Below, piece by piece: positions 1 through 6,345 of a stretch of 64,000 nucleotides of DNA. Both the position numbers and the translations under genes were made by a program. The number at the start of each line of letters is the position of its first letter. Within the stretch, counting starts at the first letter, position 1. The notes under the pieces are model-generated. The model was not told the origin of the DNA and did no database searches. It saw nothing but the letters and a program-made list of their open reading frames with translations. Source of the DNA: Paraburkholderia caffeinitolerans (GTDB lineage Bacteria; Pseudomonadota; Gammaproteobacteria; Burkholderiales; Burkholderiaceae); the NCBI RefSeq assembly GCF_902859945.1, contig NZ_CADIKL010000032.1, forward strand, positions 30,193 through 94,192. Direction: 5' to 3'.

Positions 1-133
1 TGTGCGCCTCGGCTTGAACCCGGAGATGAATGCGCTCGCGACGCTCTTCATTCTCGTGGTGACGGCGGGCGTGATCGTCGGCAATTACTTTATGCAGCGC
101 GCCGAGCGCAAACGCATGGCGATGGCAGTCTGA
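1..133 (+). CDS. ABC transporter permease, C-terminal fragment
   Basis: Only the last 43 codons are inside the window; the reading frame enters at base 2 and stops with TGA at 131-133. The visible peptide contains a short Asn-Pro-Glu loop (LNPEMNALAT), then one hydrophobic helix, then a basic cytoplasmic tail (QRAERKRMAMAV). This is how permease subunits of the spermidine/putrescine and related ABC importers (PotC/PotI type) usually end. The assignment rests on this short tail only; another inner-membrane permease is possible. A strong terminator follows 35 bases after the stop, so this is probably the last gene of its operon. Confidence 0.55.
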   Translation, partial: VRLGLNPEMNALATLFILVVTAGVIVGNYFMQRAERKRMAMAV

Positions 134-167
134 CGCGCTCGCGAGCGGGCGCTTCCGGCCAAAAAGG

Positions 168-200
168 CGGCGCGTGGGCTTCGGCTCACGCGCCGTTTTT
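168..200 (+). terminator. Rho-independent terminator
   Basis: A perfect 9-bp GC-rich stem (168-176 with 187-195) encloses a 10-nt loop and is followed by five T (196-200). A run of five A (161-165) lies close upstream of the left arm, so it may also work on the opposite strand. It ends the permease operon. Confidence 0.85.
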
Positions 201-340
201 CGTTTCCGGCGTGTCCGCACACAGGCAGCACGCGGGAGGTTTTAGCGTGCCAGGCGGCTAAGGGGCTATGATCGGGAAATACAGGCGGGCAGCTATTGCC
301 ATGCAGCACGGCCTCCAGCGTGGCCCGCAGCGGGAACACG

Positions 341-469
341 ATGATTGAAGCAATATTGAAGGAGGGCGCGATCGTAGCGCTCTGGCAACAACTGATTCAG
401 CTCTGGGAGCTGATCGTCATGGTCTGCCGCTTCCTTTGGGGGTTGCTCAAGCTCTTGAGCGGCGCCTGA
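341..469 (+). CDS. Small hydrophobic protein (42 aa), hypothetical
   Basis: ATG at 341, stop TGA at 467-469. The 42-residue product begins with a short acidic/basic stretch (MIEAILKEG) and is then almost continuously hydrophobic and tryptophan-rich (ALWQQLIQLWELIVMV), ending in WGLLKLLSGA, so it could form one membrane-spanning or amphipathic helix. The ribosome-binding site is weak (CGGGAA). It lies alone between the permease terminator and the methyltransferase, whose start follows 46 bases later. I do not recognise a family. It could be a real small membrane protein or a chance ORF. Confidence 0.35.
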   Translation: MIEAILKEGAIVALWQQLIQLWELIVMVCRFLWGLLKLLSGA

Positions 470-515
470 GTGCGAGGCAGTGCGGAACGCGACGGACACC
501 ACACGAGGGCACACG

Positions 516-1334
516 ATGATCGACGATTCCACCCGACGCTTCACCGATCGGGTCGCGGACTACGTGAAGTACCGGCCGACCTATCCACGCGAAGTGGCGA
601 CCTTCGCTCACGTCGAATGCGGCATTGCGCCAGGCGCCACGGTAGCCGACATTGGCGCGGGCACCGGCATTTCGGCGAAACTCTTTCTCGATGCGGGCCA
701 CCCGGTCGTGGCCGTCGAGCCGAACGCGGCGATGCGCGAGGCCGCGGACCGCTATCTCGCGAATTATGCAGATAACCCCGGTTATCGCAGCGTGGCAGGC
801 ACCGCGGAGAACACGACGCTCGACACCGCGAGCGTCGATCTCGTGACGGCGGCGCAAGCGTTCCATTGGTTCGAGAAGACGGATGCACGGCGCGAGTTCG
901 CGCGCATCCTCAAGCCGCGCGGCAAGATCGTGCTGTTCTGGAACAGCCGGCTCGTGAAGGGCTCCGCATTTCTCGAGGGCTACGAAGCGCTATTGCGCGA
1001 ATTCAGCACCGACTATGCGAGCGTGGCCGAAACCTATCCCGACGACGACGCCATGGCCGACTGGTTCGGCGACGGCTTCGAGCAGAAGACCGTGTTTCCG
1101 AACGCGCAACTGCTCGACTACGATGGGCTGCGCGGGCGTCTTGCGTCCTCGTCGTATGCGCCGAAGCCCGGCGATGCGCGTCATGAGCCGATGCTCGCGG
1201 CACTGCGCACGCTGTTCGACGCGACACAGCGGGATGGGCGCGTGAATTTCGCCTACGAAACACGCGTGTATGCAGGCAAGCCGATGGCCGCCCCGGTTCG
1301 GGCGAGCCAGGACGCTCAGCGCCCGAACTCGTAG
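516..1334 (+). CDS. Class I SAM-dependent methyltransferase
   Basis: The 272-residue product has the Rossmann-type SAM-binding motif I (VADIGAGTG, about residues 43-51), an acidic residue at the end of strand 2 (VAVEPN), and the downstream FHWF motif (QAFHWFEKTDAR) seen in the Methyltransf_11/UbiE-like group that acts on small molecules. The N-terminal DRVADYVKYRPTYP is also typical of this group. The ATG at 516 is preferred over a GTG at 480 because a GAGG sequence stands just before it. The substrate cannot be told from sequence. The last 19 bases overlap tail to tail with the flavin monooxygenase on the other strand, so no terminator fits between them. Confidence 0.9.
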   Translation: MIDDSTRRFTDRVADYVKYRPTYPREVATFAHVECGIAPGATVADIGAGTGISAKLFLDAGHPVVAVEPNAAMREAADRYLANYADNPGYRSVAGTAENTTLDTASVDLVTAAQAFHWFEKTDARREFARILKPRGKIVLFWNSRLVKGSAFLEGYEALLREFSTDYASVAETYPDDDAMADWFGDGFEQKTVFPNAQLLDYDGLRGRLASSSYAPKPGDARHEPMLAALRTLFDATQRDGRVNFAYETRVYAGKPMAAPVRASQDAQRPNS

Positions 1335-2818
1335 TCGCGCTCGCGCACACGGCGCGTGCGGCGCCGGAACGTGAACGTGAAGCCAGGCCACAGCGATGTG
1401 ACCTTGCCGTTCATGGTCTGGTAATAGCTGCGGCAGCCCGAAGTCCACACCGTGTGCGCGAGTTGCGCCTGCAGCCGCGCGTTGAAGGCGCGCTGCACCT
1501 CGGGCCGTACGTCCATCGTGCGCGCACGCCGACGCCGCAGGGCGTCGATGCAATCGGCGATATAGCGGACTTGCGACTCGATCATGTAGATCATCGAGTT
1601 GTGCCCGAGGCCCGTGTTCGGCCCGACGATGATGAAGAAGTTCGGAAAGCCGGCAACGGACGTGCCCAAATATGCTTCGGGTCCGTCGCGCCGCCATGCC
1701 AAGCCCAGATCCGCGCCGTTCAGGCCGGTCACGCGAAACGGCGCATCCACATCGTTCACCTGGAAGCCGGTGCCGCAGACGATCGCATCGAACGTACGGT
1801 ATGCGCCATCCGCAGTGACGATTCCATCGGCGACCACTTCGCGAATCGGCTCGGTCACGAGTTCCACGTTCGGTTGCGATATCGCCGGGAAATAGTGACT
1901 CGACAACAGCACGCGCTTGCAGCCCAGCACATGGTCGGGCGTGAGCTTGGCGCGTAGCGCCGGGTCCTTGACCTTGTGCGCGAGATAGTTGCGCGCGAAC
2001 TTCATCGGCGCATTGAGCAGGCGTCGGTCGACGATGAAGCCCAATGCGCGCGATTCGAGCTGCCAGTAAATCGCCGCGCGTGCGAGGCGCCGTGCGAGCG
2101 GCACATGGCGATACACCCAGCGCGTGCGCGCGCCGATGGCGCGATCGCGGCGCGGCATGATCCACGGCGCGGTGCGCTGGAACACCGCGAGTTGTGCAAC
2201 GCGCGGCTGAATCATAGGCACGAACTGGATCGCGCTCGCGCCCGTGCCGATCACGGCGACGCGCTTGCCGTCGAACGCGTAATCGTGATCCCAGCGCGCA
2301 GAATGAAAGCGTGCGCCTTTGAAGCGCTCGAGCCCGTCGATGGCGGGCAGGGCGGGGCGCGAAAGCGGGCCGTTCGCGGCGATCAGCAAATCGGCCTCGA
2401 CGGTGTGCAAGACCCCTTCGCGCTCGATCTCGATCATCCACACGCTGCTCGCGGCGTCGAAGCGCGCGGCGCTCACGCGCGATCGATAGCGGATATTGCG
2501 CTCGACGTCGTATTTGTGCGCGCAGTGGCGCAGGTAGTCGAGAATCTCACGCTGTGGCGCATAGGTGCGCGTCCAGTTTGGGTTCGGCTCGAACGAAAAT
2601 GAATAGAGGTGCGAAGGAACATCGCAGGCGGCGCCAGGATAGGCATTGTCGCGCCACGTGCCGCCGAGACTATCGGCCGCCTCGTAGATCGTAAACGTGT
2701 CGATGCCCATGCGCCGCAGCTGGATCGCCATGCCGATGCCGGCAAAGCCGCTGCCGATGATCGCGATGCGCGGCGTGGTTTGCGTGTCTTGCCGCGACGA
2801 GGGCGTGTGAGTAGTCAT
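1316..2818 (-). CDS. FAD-dependent Baeyer-Villiger-type monooxygenase
   Basis: The 500-residue product carries an N-terminal FAD-binding Rossmann motif (GSGFAG, residues 22-27), the Baeyer-Villiger signature FxGxxxHxxxW (FKGARFHSARW, residues 166-176) and a second dinucleotide-binding motif for NADPH (GTGASA, residues 191-196). The family uses NADPH and O2 to insert oxygen into ketones or oxidise soft nucleophiles in the cytoplasm. ATG at 2818 is chosen because it is followed by a normal pre-Rossmann leader. The in-frame ATG at 2911 would place the terminator of the neighbouring TPR gene inside the coding region. The ketone substrate is unknown. It ends tail to tail with the methyltransferase. 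Confidence 0.88.
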   Translation of the reverse strand: MTTHTPSSRQDTQTTPRIAIIGSGFAGIGMAIQLRRMGIDTFTIYEAADSLGGTWRDNAYPGAACDVPSHLYSFSFEPNPNWTRTYAPQREILDYLRHCAHKYDVERNIRYRSRVSAARFDAASSVWMIEIEREGVLHTVEADLLIAANGPLSRPALPAIDGLERFKGARFHSARWDHDYAFDGKRVAVIGTGASAIQFVPMIQPRVAQLAVFQRTAPWIMPRRDRAIGARTRWVYRHVPLARRLARAAIYWQLESRALGFIVDRRLLNAPMKFARNYLAHKVKDPALRAKLTPDHVLGCKRVLLSSHYFPAISQPNVELVTEPIREVVADGIVTADGAYRTFDAIVCGTGFQVNDVDAPFRVTGLNGADLGLAWRRDGPEAYLGTSVAGFPNFFIIVGPNTGLGHNSMIYMIESQVRYIADCIDALRRRRARTMDVRPEVQRAFNARLQAQLAHTVWTSGCRSYYQTMNGKVTSLWPGFTFTFRRRTRRVRERDYEFGR

Positions 2819-2873
2819 GTCTGAATGTAGAGGAGCGCCGCGCGAAAGAGCGAACGCAAGCGGCGAATGATGC

Positions 2874-2900
2874 AAAACGGGCTCCGCGAGGGAGCCCGTT
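2874..2900 (-). terminator. Rho-independent terminator of the TPR gene
   Basis: Read on the minus strand, a 10-bp perfect stem (2891-2900 with 2876-2885) with a 5-nt loop runs into a short T tract (AAAA at 2874-2877 on the plus strand). It lies 23 bases after the stop of the TPR gene and just upstream of the monooxygenase start, so it separates the two same-strand genes. Confidence 0.8.
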
Positions 2901-2923
2901 ATAGCGTGCATCGGCTGGTGCGC

Positions 2924-4102
2924 TCAGGTATTCCAGTCGCCCGAGTTGTCGCTGCTGCCCAAATCGACGCCGCCGCCCGAGCCATCGTTCCAGTCGTTCG
3001 AGCCCTGGCCAAAGTCGACACCGCCGCCGTTGCCGCCATCGCGCGCAATGCGTCGGCCTTCGTCGTCGACGAGCACGTCGCGCTCGATCACACGGTCGCG
3101 GCCTTGATTGAGCACCTGGCCCAGCAGCACGCCGGTCAGCAGCCCACCCATGCCGCCCATGCCACCGCCGCCTTGTTGCACGATGACTTGCGGTTGCTGC
3201 TGAGGCGGGTACTGCGGAGGATACTGCGGGTTGTGCCCGAACGCGGCATCTGCCTCGCGCGCATAGGCCGAACCATCGCCATAAGGCTGCGCGGCGGCGG
3301 CTTGTGCGTTCGGATCGGGCCGGCCTTCGGCGCGCGCCTTGAGGCTCGCGAACTGGCGTTCGAGATCCTCGATCTGATACGGCGCGACCGGGTTCGTGCT
3401 GCCCGAGAGCGTTTCAACCACGCTGCGCAATTGCGCCTCGAAGCCTTCGACTTCCTTTTCGAGCGCTTCATGGCCGGGCGCCGTCGACAGCTTCAGGTCG
3501 AGCTTGAGCGAGCGCACGGCGTTGAGCAGGTCGGTGGCGCGCTTGAGCTGGTCGCGGCGGTCGTCGCCGGCCTTCGCGTCTTCCGTGGATTTCGCGCGGC
3601 GCAGCGTCCAGCGCAGCACGAGCGCCACGCCCACCAGCACGACGGCAATGCCGATCCACATGCCCATGCCGGGACCGTGCTTTTGCGGCGCGGCGGCGGC
3701 GAGCGCCGCCGGAGCGGCCGCTTGGGTCTGCTGGGCGAACGGGTTGTTCGCGCGGTTCGTCGTGACGGCGCCAGCGCGCGTCGCGTCCGAGCGGATCTTT
3801 GCTTCGACCTGTGCGAAACGCTGCGGCTGCGTGAAGCGGACCTGCGGATCGAGCGACTTCGCCTGCTGGATTTGCGTGAGTGCGTCGGCGTAGCGGCCTT
3901 CGCGATTGAGCACCTGCGCATACAGGTAATGCGCGCGGGCATTGTCAGGGTGGGCCTGCAGGACTTCGGTGAGTCCCGAGTCCGCACGTTGCCAGTCGCC
4001 TTGCGACATCGCGGATTCGATCTGCTGCGCGCTCGGCACGGCGAACGCCAGGCCGCTCACGAGTGCGAGCGATGCGAGAAGTGCGACGAGAAACTTTTTC
4101 AT
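2924..4102 (-). CDS. Exported tetratricopeptide-repeat membrane protein with Gly/Asp-rich tail
   Basis: The 392-residue product starts with a signal peptide (MKKFLVALL... with an AFA cleavage site near residue 21). Two or so TPR-like helices follow (GDWQRADSGLTEVLQAHPDN, YADALTQIQQAKSLDP), then an Ala/Pro-rich linker, one transmembrane segment (GMWIGIAVVLVGVALVLRW), a basic, charged coiled region, a Pro/Gln-rich stretch, a glycine-rich hydrophobic patch (GGGMGGMGGLLTGVLLG) and a Gly/Asn/Asp/Trp-rich acidic C-terminus. It therefore probably has a periplasmic TPR part and a cytoplasmic coiled part. It lies 105 bases downstream of a PspA/IM30 gene on the same strand, which suggests a joint role in membrane stress. 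That role is inference; the exact family name is not known to me. Confidence 0.85.
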   Translation of the reverse strand: MKKFLVALLASLALVSGLAFAVPSAQQIESAMSQGDWQRADSGLTEVLQAHPDNARAHYLYAQVLNREGRYADALTQIQQAKSLDPQVRFTQPQRFAQVEAKIRSDATRAGAVTTNRANNPFAQQTQAAAPAALAAAAPQKHGPGMGMWIGIAVVLVGVALVLRWTLRRAKSTEDAKAGDDRRDQLKRATDLLNAVRSLKLDLKLSTAPGHEALEKEVEGFEAQLRSVVETLSGSTNPVAPYQIEDLERQFASLKARAEGRPDPNAQAAAAQPYGDGSAYAREADAAFGHNPQYPPQYPPQQQPQVIVQQGGGGMGGMGGLLTGVLLGQVLNQGRDRVIERDVLVDDEGRRIARDGGNGGGVDFGQGSNDWNDGSGGGVDLGSSDNSGDWNT

Positions 4103-4207
4103 GTTGCAGGCCGGGCGTTTTGCCGCCCGTCTCCATGACTTACGAAACGTGGATGTGGCGCGTGCTGGAGCTGACCAGCCGCGCCGCATCCTTTACGTCC
4201 GGCGCAT

Positions 4208-4888
4208 TTACTGTGCCGGCGTATTGAGCTGCTTCTTGAGGGCTTCGAGGCGGTCGTCCACCGACGGGCCCTTGTTCAGTGCGGCGAGCTTGTCTTCGAG
4301 CGCCTTGCCGCTCGACGTATCCGCCGAGTTCAGGCGGGCGTCCGAGCGCGCATTCGAGAGGTTCACCTTGTCTTCGAGCTTCTGGAAGTCCTCGGACAGA
4401 TTCTTGCCGCCAATGCCGCCGAGCGCCGTGGCCGCGACATCCTTCGCCTGGGCGATCTGCTGCTTCGCCTGCAGGATGTTCGAGCGCGCGTTGAGGTCGT
4501 TGCGGCGCGAACGCATGTCGTCGATCTGCTGCTTCAGTTGATCGACCGACGGTTCGAGCTTGGCGAGTTCTGCCGCGAGCGCATCGCGTTCGGCTTCGGC
4601 CGTGCTCTGGGCGCCGAGCGCTTCGCGCGCGAGGGCTTCGTCGCCCGACTGCAGCGCGCGCTTCGCGCCGTCTTCGTACTTCTTCGCCTTGTCGGCGGCT
4701 ACGTCGCGCTTGCTTTGCTGCATCGCGACCTGCGCCTGGATCTCGACGAGCGAGTTCTCCGCCTTCCCGATACTGTCGTCGAGTTCGCGCACGATCTGGC
4801 GCGCGTCGCGCGACGGGTCTTGCACGGAGTCGGCGGCGTCGTTCAGGAGACCCTTGACCGTGCGAGAGATGGAGTCGAAAAGCGACAT
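4208..4888 (-). CDS. PspA/IM30 family membrane-stress protein
   Basis: The 226-residue product is almost entirely charged coiled coil, beginning MSLFDSISRTVKGLLNDAADSV, an amphipathic helix typical of PspA/IM30/Vipp1 proteins, followed by DARQIVRELDDSIGKAENSLVEIQ. These proteins form oligomers at the inner face of the cytoplasmic membrane and help keep it intact under stress. The start at 4888 has a good GGAG site 8 bases upstream; an in-frame upstream ATG (4945) is not supported. Length fits the family (about 220-230 residues). It is followed by the TPR membrane protein on the same strand, probably co-transcribed. No pspF or pspBC homologue is in the window. Confidence 0.88.
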   Translation of the reverse strand: MSLFDSISRTVKGLLNDAADSVQDPSRDARQIVRELDDSIGKAENSLVEIQAQVAMQQSKRDVAADKAKKYEDGAKRALQSGDEALAREALGAQSTAEAERDALAAELAKLEPSVDQLKQQIDDMRSRRNDLNARSNILQAKQQIAQAKDVAATALGGIGGKNLSEDFQKLEDKVNLSNARSDARLNSADTSSGKALEDKLAALNKGPSVDDRLEALKKQLNTPAQ

Positions 4889-5057
4889 GTATTTCTCCAG
4901 TGAAATGAGATTGGCCCCGCCGTGTTCCAGCGGGCCGCGATGCACGCTTGCACGTTGCGTCGCGATGTATTGCGGCAGACCCGATCGGTTCGCCCGGCAA
5001 TCTCGCGTTTAGCTTACGCCGCTTTGTGCGAGCCGCGCATACAGCGCGCAATTCGGG

Positions 5058-5087
5058 GCGCTTTGGCCAATTGCAACAGGCCAAAGC
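5058..5087. repeat. 10-bp perfect inverted repeat
   Basis: CGCTTTGGCC (5058-5067) and GGCCAAAGCG (5078-5087) are separated by 10 bases. It lies about 170 bases upstream of the PspA-type gene and has no adjacent T tract, so it looks more like a protein-binding site or leader hairpin than a terminator. Confidence 0.6.
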
Positions 5088-5203
5088 GGCTAAATTAATC
5101 GTTGCGCCGCCGATCCGGCCCTGACGCATCGCTCGCGGATATTACACCACGGGGTCTCTTAAAAGGGACTTAAAGGGCCGCAGGCCATGGTGCGATTCGC
5201 GCG

Positions 5204-5226
5204 CGTTCGAACCGCGTATTCGAACG
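5204..5226. repeat. 8-bp perfect inverted repeat after the RHH gene
   Basis: CGTTCGAA (5204-5211) and TTCGAACG (5219-5226) are separated by 7 bases, 18 bases past the stop of the RHH-like gene. There is no T tract on either side. It may be a regulator site or a weak mRNA 3' hairpin. Confidence 0.5.
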
Positions 5227-5243
5227 TTAAAGCGATCTGACGT

Positions 5244-5840
5244 TCAGGCGAATTTTCCCGCGTTGGGTGCGGCGTCGCTGCTGTGCGCGTCGTCGTCATC
5301 GCCTGCCGCGCGCGCGAACGGGGTGCCGCTCAGCGGCTGCGGGGGATCGGCGTCCGCCTTGCTCGCGACATCGGCTTGCACGTCCGTAACCTGGGCGCCC
5401 TCGGCGGCTTCGCTGGACAGGCGGGCAACGGCCTGAGCCAAGGTGCGCTCGGCGTGTGCGGAGTCAGGTTCGAGTCCGGCCTCAGGTACCGCATCTGCGC
5501 TTTCGTCAGTCCGAGCCGCAAGCGCAGCGGCGGCCTCCGCGTTTGCTTGTGCCCCGGCTGGGGGTTCCACGGCAGCCGGCCGCAGCCCAGCCGAGTGCCC
5601 CGTTCGCAGCGGCTTGGCCGCCTTGCGCAGCACTTGCGCGAGCGCGTCGGGCTCGCGCGTCGCGCTCAGCCGGTCGACGATGCTCGCTGCCTTCACCTGA
5701 TCGCTCGTCGCGCTAAAGGCGAGCACGGCGCGGCGCATCAGCTCGCTGATGCTGATGCCGAGCTCATCGGCGGTGGCGGAGATCGCGCGCTTTTGCGCGG
5801 GCGTGACAAAGACAACGATGCGTTCGCTGGGCTTGTTCAT
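5244..5840 (-). CDS. Ribbon-helix-helix-like protein with disordered Ala-rich tail
   Basis: The first 45 residues (RIVVFVTPAQKRAISATADELGISISELMRRAV) fit a ribbon-helix-helix fold: a short beta strand, then helix-turn-helix with the ISISELMRRAV helix, as in plasmid-type or mobilisation-type repressors. From about residue 70 the 198-residue protein becomes Ala/Pro/Glu/Asp-rich and probably disordered, ending in an acidic DDDDAHSSDAAPNAGKF segment. The start at 5840 has no strong Shine-Dalgarno but is the only ATG directly before the conserved part. It is monocistronic. The DNA target, if any, is unknown; autoregulation would be usual for such proteins. Confidence 0.75.
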   Translation of the reverse strand: MNKPSERIVVFVTPAQKRAISATADELGISISELMRRAVLAFSATSDQVKAASIVDRLSATREPDALAQVLRKAAKPLRTGHSAGLRPAAVEPPAGAQANAEAAAALAARTDESADAVPEAGLEPDSAHAERTLAQAVARLSSEAAEGAQVTDVQADVASKADADPPQPLSGTPFARAAGDDDDAHSSDAAPNAGKFA

Positions 5841-6345
5841 AATCGGCTGGCCGTTGGATCGGCTTCGAGTGAACCGGGGTCCCGCATGCGCGCGACGGCT
5901 GGTGAAGCAGGGCGTATCGGCCATTGGCCGGCAAGCAAGGCGGGCAAAGCGTGCAGTAACTTTTCCATCATATGACGAGTCGGGCGATGCGCAACGCAAA
6001 GATGCGCGTGCAAAATGAGGGTCGCAGGCCGTTGCCAAAAAAATCTTACAAAAAAAGCCCGACCGGCCGCGTACGAATTATTTAGAATGCGCTGTTACAT
6101 TTCGCACGGGCGCTTCCCGAGAGGCGCTCTCACGAAAGGATATTGAAAGAGTAACCTTGCGACGGCGCGCCGGCCAGGCGCGCCACGTGGCCGAACGGGG
6201 GCGTTGCCGGTCACGCTAGAGCGCCGCGCTTAAGCCAGCGGCGCTGTCACATGCCGCATTGGCGCCATGACGCCAGGATCGAGATCTATGCGCACAAGCT
6301 GTGCGCAGCCGGGGGCGCGAAACCCACGCGCCAATCATTCCAGTC
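5841..6345. other. Divergent intergenic region RHH gene / PBP1A gene
   Basis: About 500 bases with no supported gene. It holds promoters for the leftward RHH-like gene and the rightward penicillin-binding protein. An A-rich segment (6040-6056), a possible -10 (TAGAAT, 6083-6088) and a GC hairpin made of two GGCGCGCC copies (6164-6171 and 6177-6184) are visible. A Shine-Dalgarno-like AAAGGA at 6135 leads only to a four-codon reading frame. Confidence 0.5.

Larger units (their letters stand above)
4889..5243. other. Gene-free stretch upstream of the PspA gene
   Basis: No credible ORF. It must hold the promoter of the PspA-type gene (minus strand). It contains two perfect inverted repeats, listed separately, and an AT-rich patch near 5090-5100. 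I could not identify a convincing -35/-10 pair or a sigma-54 site. Confidence 0.6.
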
